The notes under the pieces are model-generated. The model was given only the letters and a program-made list of their open reading frames with translations. It was not told the origin of the DNA and did not search any database. Shown here piece by piece: positions 34,237-43,245 of a stretch of 64,000 nucleotides of DNA. Source of the DNA: PWQG01 sp050486205 (GTDB taxonomy: Bacteria; Pseudomonadota; Gammaproteobacteria; Pseudomonadales; Pseudohongiellaceae); assembly GCA_050486205.1 (NCBI GenBank), contig JBJHCW010000008.1, forward strand, positions 1 to 64,000, in the 5' to 3' direction. The translations under genes were made by a program, and so were the position numbers. The stretch's first letter is position 1; every line of letters starts with the position of its first letter.

Positions 34237-35970
34237 TCATACAAGGCTACTGACAGCGGCAACAGCAAGTTGCTGGACGTGGTGATCCACAAAATCATCA
34301 CGCAGCAGCAGTTTCTGAAGTTCTGCAAAGGACACCGGGCGACTGAAATAATAACCCTGGATCTGGTCACAGCGATGACTGGAAAGAAAGGCCACCTGCT
34401 CAATGGTCTCGGCGCCCTCGGCAATCACCTGCATGTTCAGGCTGTGAGCCAGATTGATGATGGCTTTGACAATAGTGGCATCATCATCGTTCACCGTGGC
34501 GCTGCTGACAAAGGTACGGTCCACCTTCAGGGCAGAGATGGGCAGACGCTGGATATGCGCAAACGAGGAGTAGCCGGTGCCAAAATCGTCCAGCGAAATA
34601 TCAATACCCAGGCGACTGAGCTGGCGCAGACTTTCATCCACGGACTGACCTTCCACCATCATGGTGGTTTCGGTCAGCTCAAACTCCAGGCGACCGGGTC
34701 CGATCCCGTGTTTTTCGAGGATATTGGCCACTGTGCGCACAAAATTGCGATCCTGGAACTGCTTGAACGCCACGTTCACGGCAATCTGGATATCGGGGAA
34801 ACCTTTTGCTGCCAGTTCATTGAGCTGCTTGCAGGCGCTGTGGATGATCCAGTAGCCCAGCGGCACAATCAGCCCGCTGTCCTCGGCCACAGCAATGAAT
34901 TCACTCGGGGGCAGCAGGCCACGCCGTGGGTGTCGCCAGCGGATCAGGGCCTCGGCACCCACAATACGATTGCGCGAGATGTCCACGCGTGGCTGGAACT
35001 GCAATTCGAACTCGTCCTTGCGCAGGCCACGGCGGATCTCCGCCTCCAGCTTCAGTACCTGCTGGGCGGCATCGGTCATGTCGCGGGTATAGAACTGGCA
35101 GGTGTTACCTTTCTCGTGCTTGGCAATACGCATGGCCATATCGGCGTGGGACAGAATTTCGTCCACGGACATGCCCACCTCACTGTTGGTCACGGCACCC
35201 ATGCTGATGTACATGCGCACGGCGTGCTGTGCCACCGGAAACGGTTTGTTCATGGCCTGGATGATCTTGTCGGCTCGCTGGCGCAGCTCATCCTCCACCG
35301 AGGCCACAACGCTCTGGAACACAACGGCAAACTCATTGCCACCAATGCGGGCCAGACGCTGGTTCGGTGACAGGCAGTCGCGGATGCGCTGGGCAATCAG
35401 CTGTATCAAGGCATCACCGGCGCCCTGGCCGTAGGAAGCGTTGACCTTCTTGAACTGATCCACGTCAATCAGCAGCAAACCGACTGCATTGGCCCGATCG
35501 GTGTGAGTCAACACTTCGGACATCTGATCGCGGAAAGCGTGCCGGTTGCTGAGACCCGTGAGCGGGTCAGGCGTCATGCTTTCTGACACGGCACTGCTTT
35601 GCGGCCGGCGTACAACGTCCCGGCGCCTGGCGCGAGACAACTGGTCAAGGCTCAGGGCATCGCGGTACAGGATATCGCTGGCCTCCGCGCCAATGTCGGC
35701 ATCCTCGGCGGCACCAACATCATCTGAAATGACCACAATGGGTGGCACCGTCGTGTAACGATCCAGTACACCCAGCAGGCGCATGGCAATGCTCATATCC
35801 GACACATCACCCCAGAGAATCAACTCATGCTCGGACACCGAGCAATGCCTCAATGCTGTAGGGTCGGCCTTGCACCATGACAGAGGCTCCTCCCTGTCAC
35901 CATCGGCACCAAGCAAATCGGCGACCAGACTGTAATCTGATTCTCGTTCGGATATCAACAATACGCGCAC
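34237..35970 (-). CDS. GGDEF-EAL cyclic-di-GMP signalling protein
   Basis: The 577-residue cytosolic protein has an N-terminal region like a degenerate receiver (about 1-120), a GGDEF domain (DPLTGLSNRHAF to about 290) and an EAL domain (about 305-560). The diguanylate cyclase signature reads GGNEF rather than GGDEF/GGEEF, so synthesis activity may be lost. The EAL domain keeps EALIRW, FELTETTMM, DDFGTGYSS and VIAEGAET, suggesting an active phosphodiesterase. It is monocistronic, between comM and rep. Confidence 0.92.
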   Translation of the reverse strand: MRVLLISERESDYSLVADLLGADGDREEPLSWCKADPTALRHCSVSEHELILWGDVSDMSIAMRLLGVLDRYTTVPPIVVISDDVGAAEDADIGAEASDILYRDALSLDQLSRARRRDVVRRPQSSAVSESMTPDPLTGLSNRHAFRDQMSEVLTHTDRANAVGLLLIDVDQFKKVNASYGQGAGDALIQLIAQRIRDCLSPNQRLARIGGNEFAVVFQSVVASVEDELRQRADKIIQAMNKPFPVAQHAVRMYISMGAVTNSEVGMSVDEILSHADMAMRIAKHEKGNTCQFYTRDMTDAAQQVLKLEAEIRRGLRKDEFELQFQPRVDISRNRIVGAEALIRWRHPRRGLLPPSEFIAVAEDSGLIVPLGYWIIHSACKQLNELAAKGFPDIQIAVNVAFKQFQDRNFVRTVANILEKHGIGPGRLEFELTETTMMVEGQSVDESLRQLSRLGIDISLDDFGTGYSSFAHIQRLPISALKVDRTFVSSATVNDDDATIVKAIINLAHSLNMQVIAEGAETIEQVAFLSSHRCDQIQGYYFSRPVSFAELQKLLLRDDFVDHHVQQLAVAAVSSLV

Positions 35971-36190
35971 GGCGCGGCTCCAGTTAACGCTGGCAATTAT
36001 GCTATTATCGGCAGGCTTCAGTTTTTCATGATATGAAGTGCATCACGAAAACAGACTTCCCTGTCACTAAGGTACTGAATATGCTGGCCAATAACCGGCG
36101 TATGATAACGAGTGCCCAGCGGCAAGACCAGTAATACCCGAAAGAACTGCGTCATTTGACGAAGAAACCAGCAACCTATTTGGCCGTTCA

Positions 36191-38215
36191 GTGAACAGAC
36201 TCAACAACAGACAGCGTGAAGCTGTCCAGTACATCAGTTCACCGCTGCTGGTACTGGCCGGCGCCGGCAGCGGTAAAACCAGTGTCATCACACAGAAAAT
36301 CAGTTACCTGATCAACGATTGTGGTATCGCCGCCAATCGCATTGCTGCGGTCACATTCACCAACAAGGCCGCTCGGGAGATGAAAGAGCGCGTCAGCAAA
36401 CTGGTACGCAATCGCAGTAAAAGTGCCAGGGGACTCACGGTCTGCACTTTTCATCAACTCGGTCTGACCATCATCCGGCGTGATACGCGCCGCTTCGGGC
36501 TGAAGAACGGATTTTCCATCTACGACAACCAGGACAGCCTTGCGCTGCTGAAAAACCTCACACTCAAAGACGACGATCTTGGCGACGATCAGCTGCGCAA
36601 CCTGCAGAACCGCATTTCCGCCTGGAAGAACCAGCTACTGCTGCCGGACCAGGCCATCAGCTTCGCCGCCGACGCCGAGGAAGCGCTGGCTGCGCGCATC
36701 TATGAGTCCTACCAGCATCACCTGCGCACCTTCAATGCCGTGGACTTTGACGACCTGATTCTGCTGCCCGCTGCACAGTTCCAGCAACAGCCGGAGTTTC
36801 TGGCCCAGTGGCAGCAGCGCATTCATTATCTGTTGGTGGACGAGTACCAGGACACCAATACCAGCCAGTACCTGCTGGTGCGACAACTCACCGGATCACG
36901 CGGCGCCCTCACCGTGGTCGGAGACGATGATCAGTCAATCTATTCCTGGCGCGGCGCACGGCCCGAGAACATGGCGGAACTGCAGTCCGACTACCCGGAC
37001 CTGAAGATCATCAAACTTGAACAGAATTATCGTTCCACCAATAATATCCTGTCGGCAGCCAACACACTGATCGCCAACAATCCGCATGTGTTCGAGAAAA
37101 AGCTGTGGAGCGAGCTCGGGTTCGGTGACCGTATCCGTGTGCTGGCCCTGCCGGATCAGGAAGCGGAAACCGAGCGCATCGCCACTGAAATCCTCAGCCT
37201 GTGTGTACATCGCAAAATGCGCTTTGGTGACATAGCCGTGCTGTACCGGGGCAATCATCAGGCACGCCTGCTTGAAATCAAACTGCAGGCCCATCAGATT
37301 CCCTATCAGATCACCGGGGGCACGTCGTTTTTTGCCCGCAACGAAATCAAGGACATCATGGCCTACCTGCGCCTGTTGGTGAATCCGGATGATGACAATG
37401 CCTTTCTGCGCATCATCAACACGCCAAGGCGCAAGATCGGACCTGCGGTGATTGAAACGCTGGCCAACTATGCCAGCGAGCGGGAAATCAGTCTGCTGTC
37501 AGCCTGCGGTGAAATCGGACTGGAACAGCACATGAGCGCACCACAGGTGGATCGACTGCGTCGTTTCTGCCACTGGCTGGGCAATATTGCCGAGCAGTGC
37601 CAACGCGGCAACCCCATCGGCATGATCCGCGAGATGATCAGTGATATTGACTACGAGAACTGGCTGCATAACACCTGCAATACCCCAAGCGCCGCCGAGC
37701 GCGCCCTGGCCAATGTGGAGCTGCTGGTCAGCTCGCTGCAGAAAACACTGCAGAAGGGCGCCGAGGACAACGACGGGGAGGAGGACATTGAAGCGGCCAT
37801 CAACAGACTCATTCTGCGCGACCTGATGGAGCGTCAGGAAGACGAGGACGAGGCCAGCAACCAGGTGCAACTGATGACCCTGCACGCCGCCAAGGGCCTG
37901 GAGTTTCCGCAGGTGTTCATCATGGGTATGGAAGAGGAGTTGTTGCCACACCGCAACAGCATCGAGAGCGGTGACATCGAGGAAGAACGACGACTGGCCT
38001 ACGTTGGCATCACCCGTGCGCAACAGTCACTGGTCTTTACCCTGGCCAGGAAACGCAAACAGTATGGTGAAGTGTTTGTCACCACACCCAGCCGCTTTCT
38101 GGAGGAAATTCCCCAGGATCAGCTGGTATGGGAGGGACGCGAGCCGGTGACAGAAGAGGAAAGAAAGGAAAAAGGCCAGGCTGCGCTGGCCGGGCTGCGT
38201 AACCTTTTCGCCTGA
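36191..38215 (+). CDS. rep: ATP-dependent DNA helicase Rep
   Basis: A superfamily 1A 3'-5' helicase that helps forks past protein roadblocks. The 674 residues include Walker A LAGAGSGKTSVIT, FTNKAAREMKERV, VDEYQDTNTSQY, GDDDQSIYSWRGA, EQNYRSTNNIL, LHAAKGLEFPQVFIMG and YVGITRAQQSL. Length fits Rep rather than UvrD. It appears to start at GTG. The nearby cytochrome c5 genes match the Pseudomonas neighbourhood. Confidence 0.95.
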   Translation: MNRLNNRQREAVQYISSPLLVLAGAGSGKTSVITQKISYLINDCGIAANRIAAVTFTNKAAREMKERVSKLVRNRSKSARGLTVCTFHQLGLTIIRRDTRRFGLKNGFSIYDNQDSLALLKNLTLKDDDLGDDQLRNLQNRISAWKNQLLLPDQAISFAADAEEALAARIYESYQHHLRTFNAVDFDDLILLPAAQFQQQPEFLAQWQQRIHYLLVDEYQDTNTSQYLLVRQLTGSRGALTVVGDDDQSIYSWRGARPENMAELQSDYPDLKIIKLEQNYRSTNNILSAANTLIANNPHVFEKKLWSELGFGDRIRVLALPDQEAETERIATEILSLCVHRKMRFGDIAVLYRGNHQARLLEIKLQAHQIPYQITGGTSFFARNEIKDIMAYLRLLVNPDDDNAFLRIINTPRRKIGPAVIETLANYASEREISLLSACGEIGLEQHMSAPQVDRLRRFCHWLGNIAEQCQRGNPIGMIREMISDIDYENWLHNTCNTPSAAERALANVELLVSSLQKTLQKGAEDNDGEEDIEAAINRLILRDLMERQEDEDEASNQVQLMTLHAAKGLEFPQVFIMGMEEELLPHRNSIESGDIEEERRLAYVGITRAQQSLVFTLARKRKQYGEVFVTTPSRFLEEIPQDQLVWEGREPVTEEERKEKGQAALAGLRNLFA

Positions 38216-38230
38216 AAAGTTACGTCGTTG

Positions 38231-38287
38231 AAAACGGGCTCAAAATGCTCATCTACTCATTGTAAACTGCGCTTTTTCGCCCGTTTT
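38231..38287. repeat. Inverted repeat downstream of rep
   Basis: AAAACGGGC (38231-38239) and GCCCGTTTT (38279-38287) are perfect inverted arms with a 39-base loop. The loop contains TCATTGTAAACTGCGC. It resembles dispersed intergenic sequences I recall from gammaproteobacteria, and it may help end rep transcripts. Confidence 0.45.
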
Positions 38288-38349
38288 CGCCTCGTCCCGG
38301 CTGCCTCGCCTACGTTTTCCCGAGGCTGTGGCGGGAATGATCGGGGTGA

Positions 38350-38724
38350 TCAGAGGCTTTCGTCCAGGATGTACTGCAACACCAGCTCCAGCTCTTCGTC
38401 CGAGCAGGAGAAACACATGCCCTTGGGCGGCATGATGTTGTTGAAACCATTGATGGTGCCGTCCAGCAGTCCTTCATAGCCACGCTCGTCCAAGCGCGCC
38501 TGCCAGTCACCGGCATTGCCAAGACGTGGTGCACCCGCGGCGCCACTGTTATGGCATGCAGCACAGCTCTGGGCGTAGGTACGGGCGGGGTCAAAACCAT
38601 CTGACACCTGGGCAAGCTGCAGGGGCGCCTGACTACCTGCAGACACGGATCCGGCGGTCAACACCGCAGCCAACACAACACCGGACACTGCCGCGCCGGC
38701 CTTGAAAATACTTGCCATTTTCAC
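38350..38724 (-). CDS. Cytochrome c5-like monoheme protein
   Basis: A 124-residue exported protein with a signal peptide ending around SVSAGSQA, a single heme site CAACH, and a distal-ligand region NNIMPPKGMCFSCSDEEL. The two extra Cys in the latter are typical of cytochrome c5, where they form a disulfide. It would carry electrons in the periplasm. A related gene follows upstream on the same strand after about 120 bases. Translation may start at the second Met (MASIFKAG). Confidence 0.92.
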   Translation of the reverse strand: MKMASIFKAGAAVSGVVLAAVLTAGSVSAGSQAPLQLAQVSDGFDPARTYAQSCAACHNSGAAGAPRLGNAGDWQARLDERGYEGLLDGTINGFNNIMPPKGMCFSCSDEELELVLQYILDESL

Positions 38725-38842
38725 TGGTGAAACTCCTCAAAAAAGACCCTGTCAGGGTCGGATAGTCCCGCCATTATCTCCGGTTCAGGCTGAACCGGAG
38801 ATGAATGCCAGGGGAAACTTTAACGTGAAGGGGACGTGCGCT

Positions 38843-39280
38843 TCAGATGACGTCGCCCATCAGATACTCAACCAGTTCGGCGAGCTGCTCATCGGTGCAA
38901 TCCATGCACATGCCACGCGGCGGCATGGCGTTGATACCGGTAATGGAGTTCTGCAGGATTTCGTCAAATCCGACTTCTTCCAGACGCGGGCCCCAGTGGG
39001 CTTCGTCGTGCAGCAGCGGGGCGCCAGCCATACCGGAGGTGTGGCACATTGCACAGTACTGCTCATAGGCACCCTGAACGGAGAAGCCGGTGTCCGCCTG
39101 CGCCAGCACCGCAGAGGCACCGGTCACACACTCACTGCCAGCCACACAGACAGTGTCCACTGACTGAAGACGCTCGGCAATCTGCTGGTCGCGGGTCTGT
39201 TGCGCCCAAAGTGAACCAGCCATGGCAACACCCAGCACCAACAGTGCCAGCTTGGAGAAGCGGGATTTCAGCATGTTCAT
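38843..39280 (-). CDS. Cytochrome c5-like monoheme protein with N-terminal extension
   Basis: A 145-residue exported protein with a signal peptide (LALLVLGVAMAGSLWAQ). A segment of about 45 residues with two Cys (VDTVCVAGSECVTGA) precedes the cytochrome domain. The heme site is CAMCH, and the Met region INAMPPRGMCMDCTDEQL has the c5 disulfide Cys pair. It is a paralogue of the neighbouring cytochrome. The extra Cys pair outside the heme domain is unusual and could be a second disulfide. Confidence 0.92.
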   Translation of the reverse strand: MNMLKSRFSKLALLVLGVAMAGSLWAQQTRDQQIAERLQSVDTVCVAGSECVTGASAVLAQADTGFSVQGAYEQYCAMCHTSGMAGAPLLHDEAHWGPRLEEVGFDEILQNSITGINAMPPRGMCMDCTDEQLAELVEYLMGDVI

Positions 39281-39397
39281 AACTCAAGAAACTCCTGATA
39301 CAGCGTGAATGGTCTGCGGCCACCCGAACAAGGGATGGATTAAGCAGCGACATATTATAGCCGGTATTGTGCTCACCGGAAACTCACCTGATGCCAC

Positions 39398-39841
39398 TCA
39401 ACAGCAATCCGACAACTGTAATACGTTTACCGGGGGGCAATCAGACCAGCGCTGGTCATTGGTGACAACGGCACTGGCCTGCTGCCGAAGCGCTGTTGCC
39501 AGGATTATGGCATCCGGAGTCCGCAACCCGCGAAGCGCCCGAATCCGGGCCGCGTCCAACAGAATTTCACGGCAGATCGGCATCAATGCCAGGTTGGGAA
39601 AATGTGTCAGCAACAACTCGTATTCGTCAGCAATGTCCTGCCTGTCCTGTTGCAGTGGGCCGACAAGCAGCTCCATGAGTGTCAGCTCTGAAATGATGGC
39701 ACGGCAATATCCACTTTCCACTGCAGACAACAACTGTCGCGCAGCGTTTCCAAAATCCGGGTGTGCCTCCAGGTGGTATATCCAGATGCAGGTATCAATG
39801 ACAATCAGGGATTGTGGTTCAATGTGTTTCAGGACTTCCAT
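39398..39841 (-). CDS. vapC: PIN-domain ribonuclease toxin (VapC type)
   Basis: The 147-residue PIN domain has acidic residues in IVIDTCIWIYHLE, SELTLMELLVG, RTPDAIILATAL and VTNDQRW, the usual metal-binding set. VapC toxins cleave specific tRNAs or rRNA. The gene overlaps the upstream antitoxin by 13 bases, the standard VapBC arrangement. Confidence 0.88.
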   Translation of the reverse strand: MEVLKHIEPQSLIVIDTCIWIYHLEAHPDFGNAARQLLSAVESGYCRAIISELTLMELLVGPLQQDRQDIADEYELLLTHFPNLALMPICREILLDAARIRALRGLRTPDAIILATALRQQASAVVTNDQRWSDCPPVNVLQLSDCC

Positions 39842-40071
39842 GCATCGCGCTCATCCTTGAGATAATGGTCTGCACCTTTTTTTGATGCCCAGACGGACTT
39901 GTGCAGTCCTGCCAGGCGCTCGACATAATTCGCCGGCTTGGGTATCAACACCACCCTGTCTTCCTTGACCAGCACCAGCAACTGTCCGCCCGGCCCGATA
40001 TCCAGCTTTTCCCGTGCTTCCCTGGGTACAACAATCTGATTCTTGCTGCTCAAAGTCACTGTAGTAGTCAT
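39829..40071 (-). CDS. vapB: AbrB/MazE-fold antitoxin (VapB type)
   Basis: An 80-residue protein with an N-terminal swapped-hairpin DNA-binding domain (TVTLSSKNQIVVPREAREKL) and a C-terminal tail that would wrap the toxin (HKSVWASKKGADHYLKDERD). It should neutralise the PIN toxin and repress its own promoter. Several inverted repeats in the 100 bases upstream could be operators. Confidence 0.88.
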   Translation of the reverse strand: MTTTVTLSSKNQIVVPREAREKLDIGPGGQLLVLVKEDRVVLIPKPANYVERLAGLHKSVWASKKGADHYLKDERDAWKS

Positions 40072-40075
40072 TGTC

Positions 40076-40175
40076 GAATGCCGCCAGGGTTCCAGGGTTG
40101 TAGTAGCTTATGATGGCAGAACTGCTGGTAAAGCAGTTCCTGGATATCACTTTACCAACAGGCAGTGCGGCATTC
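40076..40175. promoter_or_regulatory. Nested inverted repeats between vapB and the YidC-like gene
   Basis: Three symmetrical pairs are nested here: GAATGCCGC (40076-40084) with GCGGCATTC (40167-40175); TGGTAAAG (40126-40133) with CTTTACCA (40150-40157); and AACTGCT-GGTAA-AGCAGTT centred near 40129. They could be VapB operators, the end of the upstream operon, or both. Confidence 0.5.
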
Positions 40176-41682
40176 AAGCTGCATGCGACCTGTGCCGGCG
40201 CCAACGCTCCACCGCCAGTTGCTGCAACAGATGCAACACATTGGCCATGGTCCAGTACAGGACCATGCCGGCGGGGAATGGGTAAAACAGCAGCAGGAAG
40301 CCCAGGGCCATGAGCACCTGAAAAAAGGTCTGCCGGCGACTGGCGGCGGCATCTGCGGCCGGGGCCGGTGACAGCTTGATGGTCGCCAGTGTGGTCAGCG
40401 CCATCAGCACCGGCATCAGATTGAACCAGGCGCCCAGCAAAGGCACATCAAAACCAAACGCAAACAGCCTGTCCGGTTCTGCCAGCGTGTCCATCCACAG
40501 AAAGTTGGCATCACGCAGCTCCCAGGCCGAGCCCAGCACGTGAAACAGAGCCACAAACACGGGAATCTGGATCATCACGATCAGCAGCGGTTTCAGGCCT
40601 GCCAGCGGGCTGACCCTGTGTGTCTTGTACAGATCCAGAATCATTTCACTCTGCTCACCGCCCTTGTACTCACGCTTGATACGCTGCAGCTCGGGCTGGA
40701 TCTTCTTCTGCACTTCGGCGAATGCGGCCTGGCTCTGCAGGGCCCGCCTGGCAACCGGATACATCAGCATTCGCACCAGCACGGCCAGCAGGATAATGGC
40801 CAGGCCCCAGCTGGGCACCAGCGCATGAATAGCGCCCAACAACCACAACAAGCCGAAACTCAGCTGCCGCATCCACTGCCAGAGGGACGGGAACAACAGG
40901 GCCTGATAATTGCTGGCCCGGGCAGTGGCGGCAAGATTGTCACGGGTCTTGGGTCCGGCAAATATCGAAAACTGCCACTCTCGCTGTTCATCGGGCGCCA
41001 GTTCAGAGGCATCCAGCAGAACACCCAACGCTGGCAGGTAACGTCCCGGCAGGCCAGGCAGCTCAGCGCTACTGCTGCGGTATCGCATGCCGATCACAGC
41101 GCCGGACAAAGGCTCCATGGTCAGCGCGTTATAACGGCTGTGCAGGCCCGCCCACGCCGCGTCAACGTCCAATGGCTGCCATTCAGCATTGTTGTCCCCG
41201 GCCGGAAAACGGTGCAGGTCACCGTCTTGCCAGGCAAAAGGCTCAACAAAGGAATACAACCGCTCGGCTATACCCAGACCTTCTACCGGGTACTCCCCCA
41301 GGCCCGGACCGATCTGCAACATCAGCTCGTCGCCGGGGTCCAGCGACTGTCCGCTGGTGTTGCTCAATACAAGACGGTAGAGAAAATGATGGTCGCTGAC
41401 GTCGTCCGGGATCAGTTGCCAGTCAAGTGCAAGATCGCCGGAGGCGAGCAGAGCATCAAGCGCCGGACCACCCAGGCGCAGGTGATTGCTGACCGGCGTT
41501 CCATCGGGCAACTGCGTGGCGAGTAACTGCAGTGATGCGGGCAACTCATTAATGTCGGGGCCGGCCGGGGTTTGAGATGGGTTTGGAGATGGGGTTTCAG
41601 CCGGAAGCTGGGCGGTCGCAGTTGCTGCCACCAGCATCGCCAGACACAGCAGCAAGGCAGGAGATGCAAGGCGACGCTTCAA
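40174..41682 (-). CDS. YidC/Oxa1-family insertase paralogue
   Basis: A 502-residue protein with a signal peptide (ending near ATATAQLP) and a periplasmic domain of about 240 residues. A YidC core follows: about five membrane segments including SWGLAIILLAVLVRMLMYPV, the hairpin with QKKIQPELQRIKREY, and KPLLIVMIQIPVFVALFHVL. Housekeeping YidC lies near rpmH/rnpA in relatives, so this is probably a second, specialised copy. It closes the minus-strand operon that begins with the sulfatase-like gene. The likely role is membrane insertion or assembly of that operon's products. Confidence 0.85.
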   Translation of the reverse strand: MKRRLASPALLLCLAMLVAATATAQLPAETPSPNPSQTPAGPDINELPASLQLLATQLPDGTPVSNHLRLGGPALDALLASGDLALDWQLIPDDVSDHHFLYRLVLSNTSGQSLDPGDELMLQIGPGLGEYPVEGLGIAERLYSFVEPFAWQDGDLHRFPAGDNNAEWQPLDVDAAWAGLHSRYNALTMEPLSGAVIGMRYRSSSAELPGLPGRYLPALGVLLDASELAPDEQREWQFSIFAGPKTRDNLAATARASNYQALLFPSLWQWMRQLSFGLLWLLGAIHALVPSWGLAIILLAVLVRMLMYPVARRALQSQAAFAEVQKKIQPELQRIKREYKGGEQSEMILDLYKTHRVSPLAGLKPLLIVMIQIPVFVALFHVLGSAWELRDANFLWMDTLAEPDRLFAFGFDVPLLGAWFNLMPVLMALTTLATIKLSPAPAADAAASRRQTFFQVLMALGFLLLFYPFPAGMVLYWTMANVLHLLQQLAVERWRRHRSHAA

Positions 41683-41742
41683 GATGCACTCCCAGGCGCT
41701 ATTCCAGTCGCGTTTCCAAATGCTTTCCCGGAGTGCAAGAAC

Positions 41743-42000
41743 TCATTGCTTGCTGTCAGCGGATTCTTTTGACTCGGAGTTGCCGTTTCCGTCACTGGAC
41801 TTTTTCTCCGGTTTGCGCAGACCAAGCAACTTCAGCAGTCGATGCCAGTACAGTTTTGCGGTCACTGCCAGCGCCGCAAATGCGGCCAGCACACCCTGGA
41901 TGATTGCACTGCCGGTACCCGGATCCAGGTAGGCATGTGCGTGACTGCTCAACAGCAGCGTTGCCGCCACGGCCAGCAGGGCTGTTCGGTAATGGGTCAT
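41743..42000 (-). CDS. Small membrane protein with YLDPGTGS motif
   Basis: An 85-residue protein: signal-like N-terminus (LLAVAATLLLSSHAHA), then YLDPGTGSAIIQG, one membrane segment (GVLAAFAALAVTAKLYW) and a charged tail rich in Lys/Ser/Glu. I recall the YLDPGTG motif in small proteins encoded within surface-polysaccharide loci, but no biochemical function is known to me. It sits between the transferase and YidC-like genes on the same strand. Confidence 0.75.
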   Translation of the reverse strand: MTHYRTALLAVAATLLLSSHAHAYLDPGTGSAIIQGVLAAFAALAVTAKLYWHRLLKLLGLRKPEKKSSDGNGNSESKESADSKQ

Positions 42001-42099
42001 TCTGTGCTCCCGTCCATTGAGCGCACAACTTTAACAGATGTATGACAGGGGTTCGACTCTCTGACATCACAAGGCCTCTTCAGAGCCGTTACAGACGCC

Positions 42100-43245
42100 T
42101 CACAGACACGACACCAGATACGCGGCAGCAACGTTTCCACTTTTACCGCAGTGATAAATGTTCTGTTCACGCACTTGCCGGATTCTTTCAGGCCACGCCC
42201 TGTTATCCGACATCATCTGTGATGCCACCGCGCCAAGCGTGTCCAGCGCGGTCTCCGGCACAAGCTCGCCGATCTGCGTGCGAATGCTCGCTTCAAGCGG
42301 CTCAATGCCCAGCGCCTCGTACTCCGGATTCAGCACCTTGCGCGGCACGTCCACAAACAGCACCGGCCGCTCCAGGCCCAGCGCAAACTCCAGCGCAGCG
42401 CCGGACCAGTCGCTGACCATCAGCGCTGAATCCATCAGCGTCTGTTTGCCATCGGTATTTTCATCGAGCTGGAAGCGCTCATGGCCGGAGAACTCCGCGG
42501 TGATGGCCTCCAGCACGGTCGGGTTGAGCTTGCGTGTGCGCGGATGCGGTCGCAAGACCACATTGAACCCGGCGTTGAGCAATGGACCAATCACGGCAGC
42601 GCCATGACGTTCCAGCAGGGCATGTTCGCCCCAGCTCGGTGCCACAATTATCTGATCGGGGTCGGCATCTGTTATACCTGTTGAGTCCGAACATCTGTCG
42701 GCCAGAATGCTGTCCAGACGCCCATAACCCGCCTCCACCAACGTTTTGGCAGGCAGACCTTTGGCTTTTTCACGCGCGCGGATTTCCTGCACATGATGAG
42801 GCCCCACGCACAGCACGGCATCAAAGTGGTCAAAGGCGGCCGCGCGGTAGATCATATGAGTGCTGACCATGGAGTGATGCAGGTAGACATAGTGCACATC
42901 ATGCGGGGAACGCTTGATGTGGTAGCTGTGCAGATCCGGCATGGTCATCAGCAGTACACGCGCCTGCAGCCCGGCAAAGAACAGCGTGCGGATGCTGCCC
43001 TCACCGATGCAGAAAGGCACCAACCCTCGTGGTGGATCGATGCGCAGTGGATCATCCGGGTCTGATGTCACATAAAGAACTGTCTCGCCATGCGTGTCGC
43101 GAAGCGCACGAAACACCGGCTCGAAGTGGGTCCAGTAGCCTCGCCCTTCCGAATAGATGACGATGCGCCGCTGTTGCACCGGCACCGCAAGAAAGCGCCG
43201 GTATTCGGCACGCTCCTGCCGCAGTCGTTTCAACCAGGCAAACAT
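42100..43245 (-). CDS. CDP-glycerol glycerophosphotransferase-like enzyme
   Basis: A 381-residue GT-B-like protein with YSEGRGYWTHFEPVFRAL at the N-terminus, YVYLHHSMVSTHMIYR, APSWGEHALLERHG, VLRPHPRTRKL and a donor-site segment LMVSDWSGAALEFALG. Teichoic-acid polymerases and capsule transferases of this family move a phospho-group from a CDP-linked donor. It starts on the last base of the upstream cytidylyltransferase stop codon (TGATG), so it probably uses that enzyme's product. It is a good candidate for a phosphoramidate or polyol-phosphate transferase. Confidence 0.82.
   Translation of the reverse strand: MFAWLKRLRQERAEYRRFLAVPVQQRRIVIYSEGRGYWTHFEPVFRALRDTHGETVLYVTSDPDDPLRIDPPRGLVPFCIGEGSIRTLFFAGLQARVLLMTMPDLHSYHIKRSPHDVHYVYLHHSMVSTHMIYRAAAFDHFDAVLCVGPHHVQEIRAREKAKGLPAKTLVEAGYGRLDSILADRCSDSTGITDADPDQIIVAPSWGEHALLERHGAAVIGPLLNAGFNVVLRPHPRTRKLNPTVLEAITAEFSGHERFQLDENTDGKQTLMDSALMVSDWSGAALEFALGLERPVLFVDVPRKVLNPEYEALGIEPLEASIRTQIGELVPETALDTLGAVASQMMSDNRAWPERIRQVREQNIYHCGKSGNVAAAYLVSCL

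Noticed and set aside
38216..38349. tRNA or small RNA gene
   Set aside because: The inverted repeat does not form a cloverleaf; no tRNA-like sequence was found here or elsewhere in the window.
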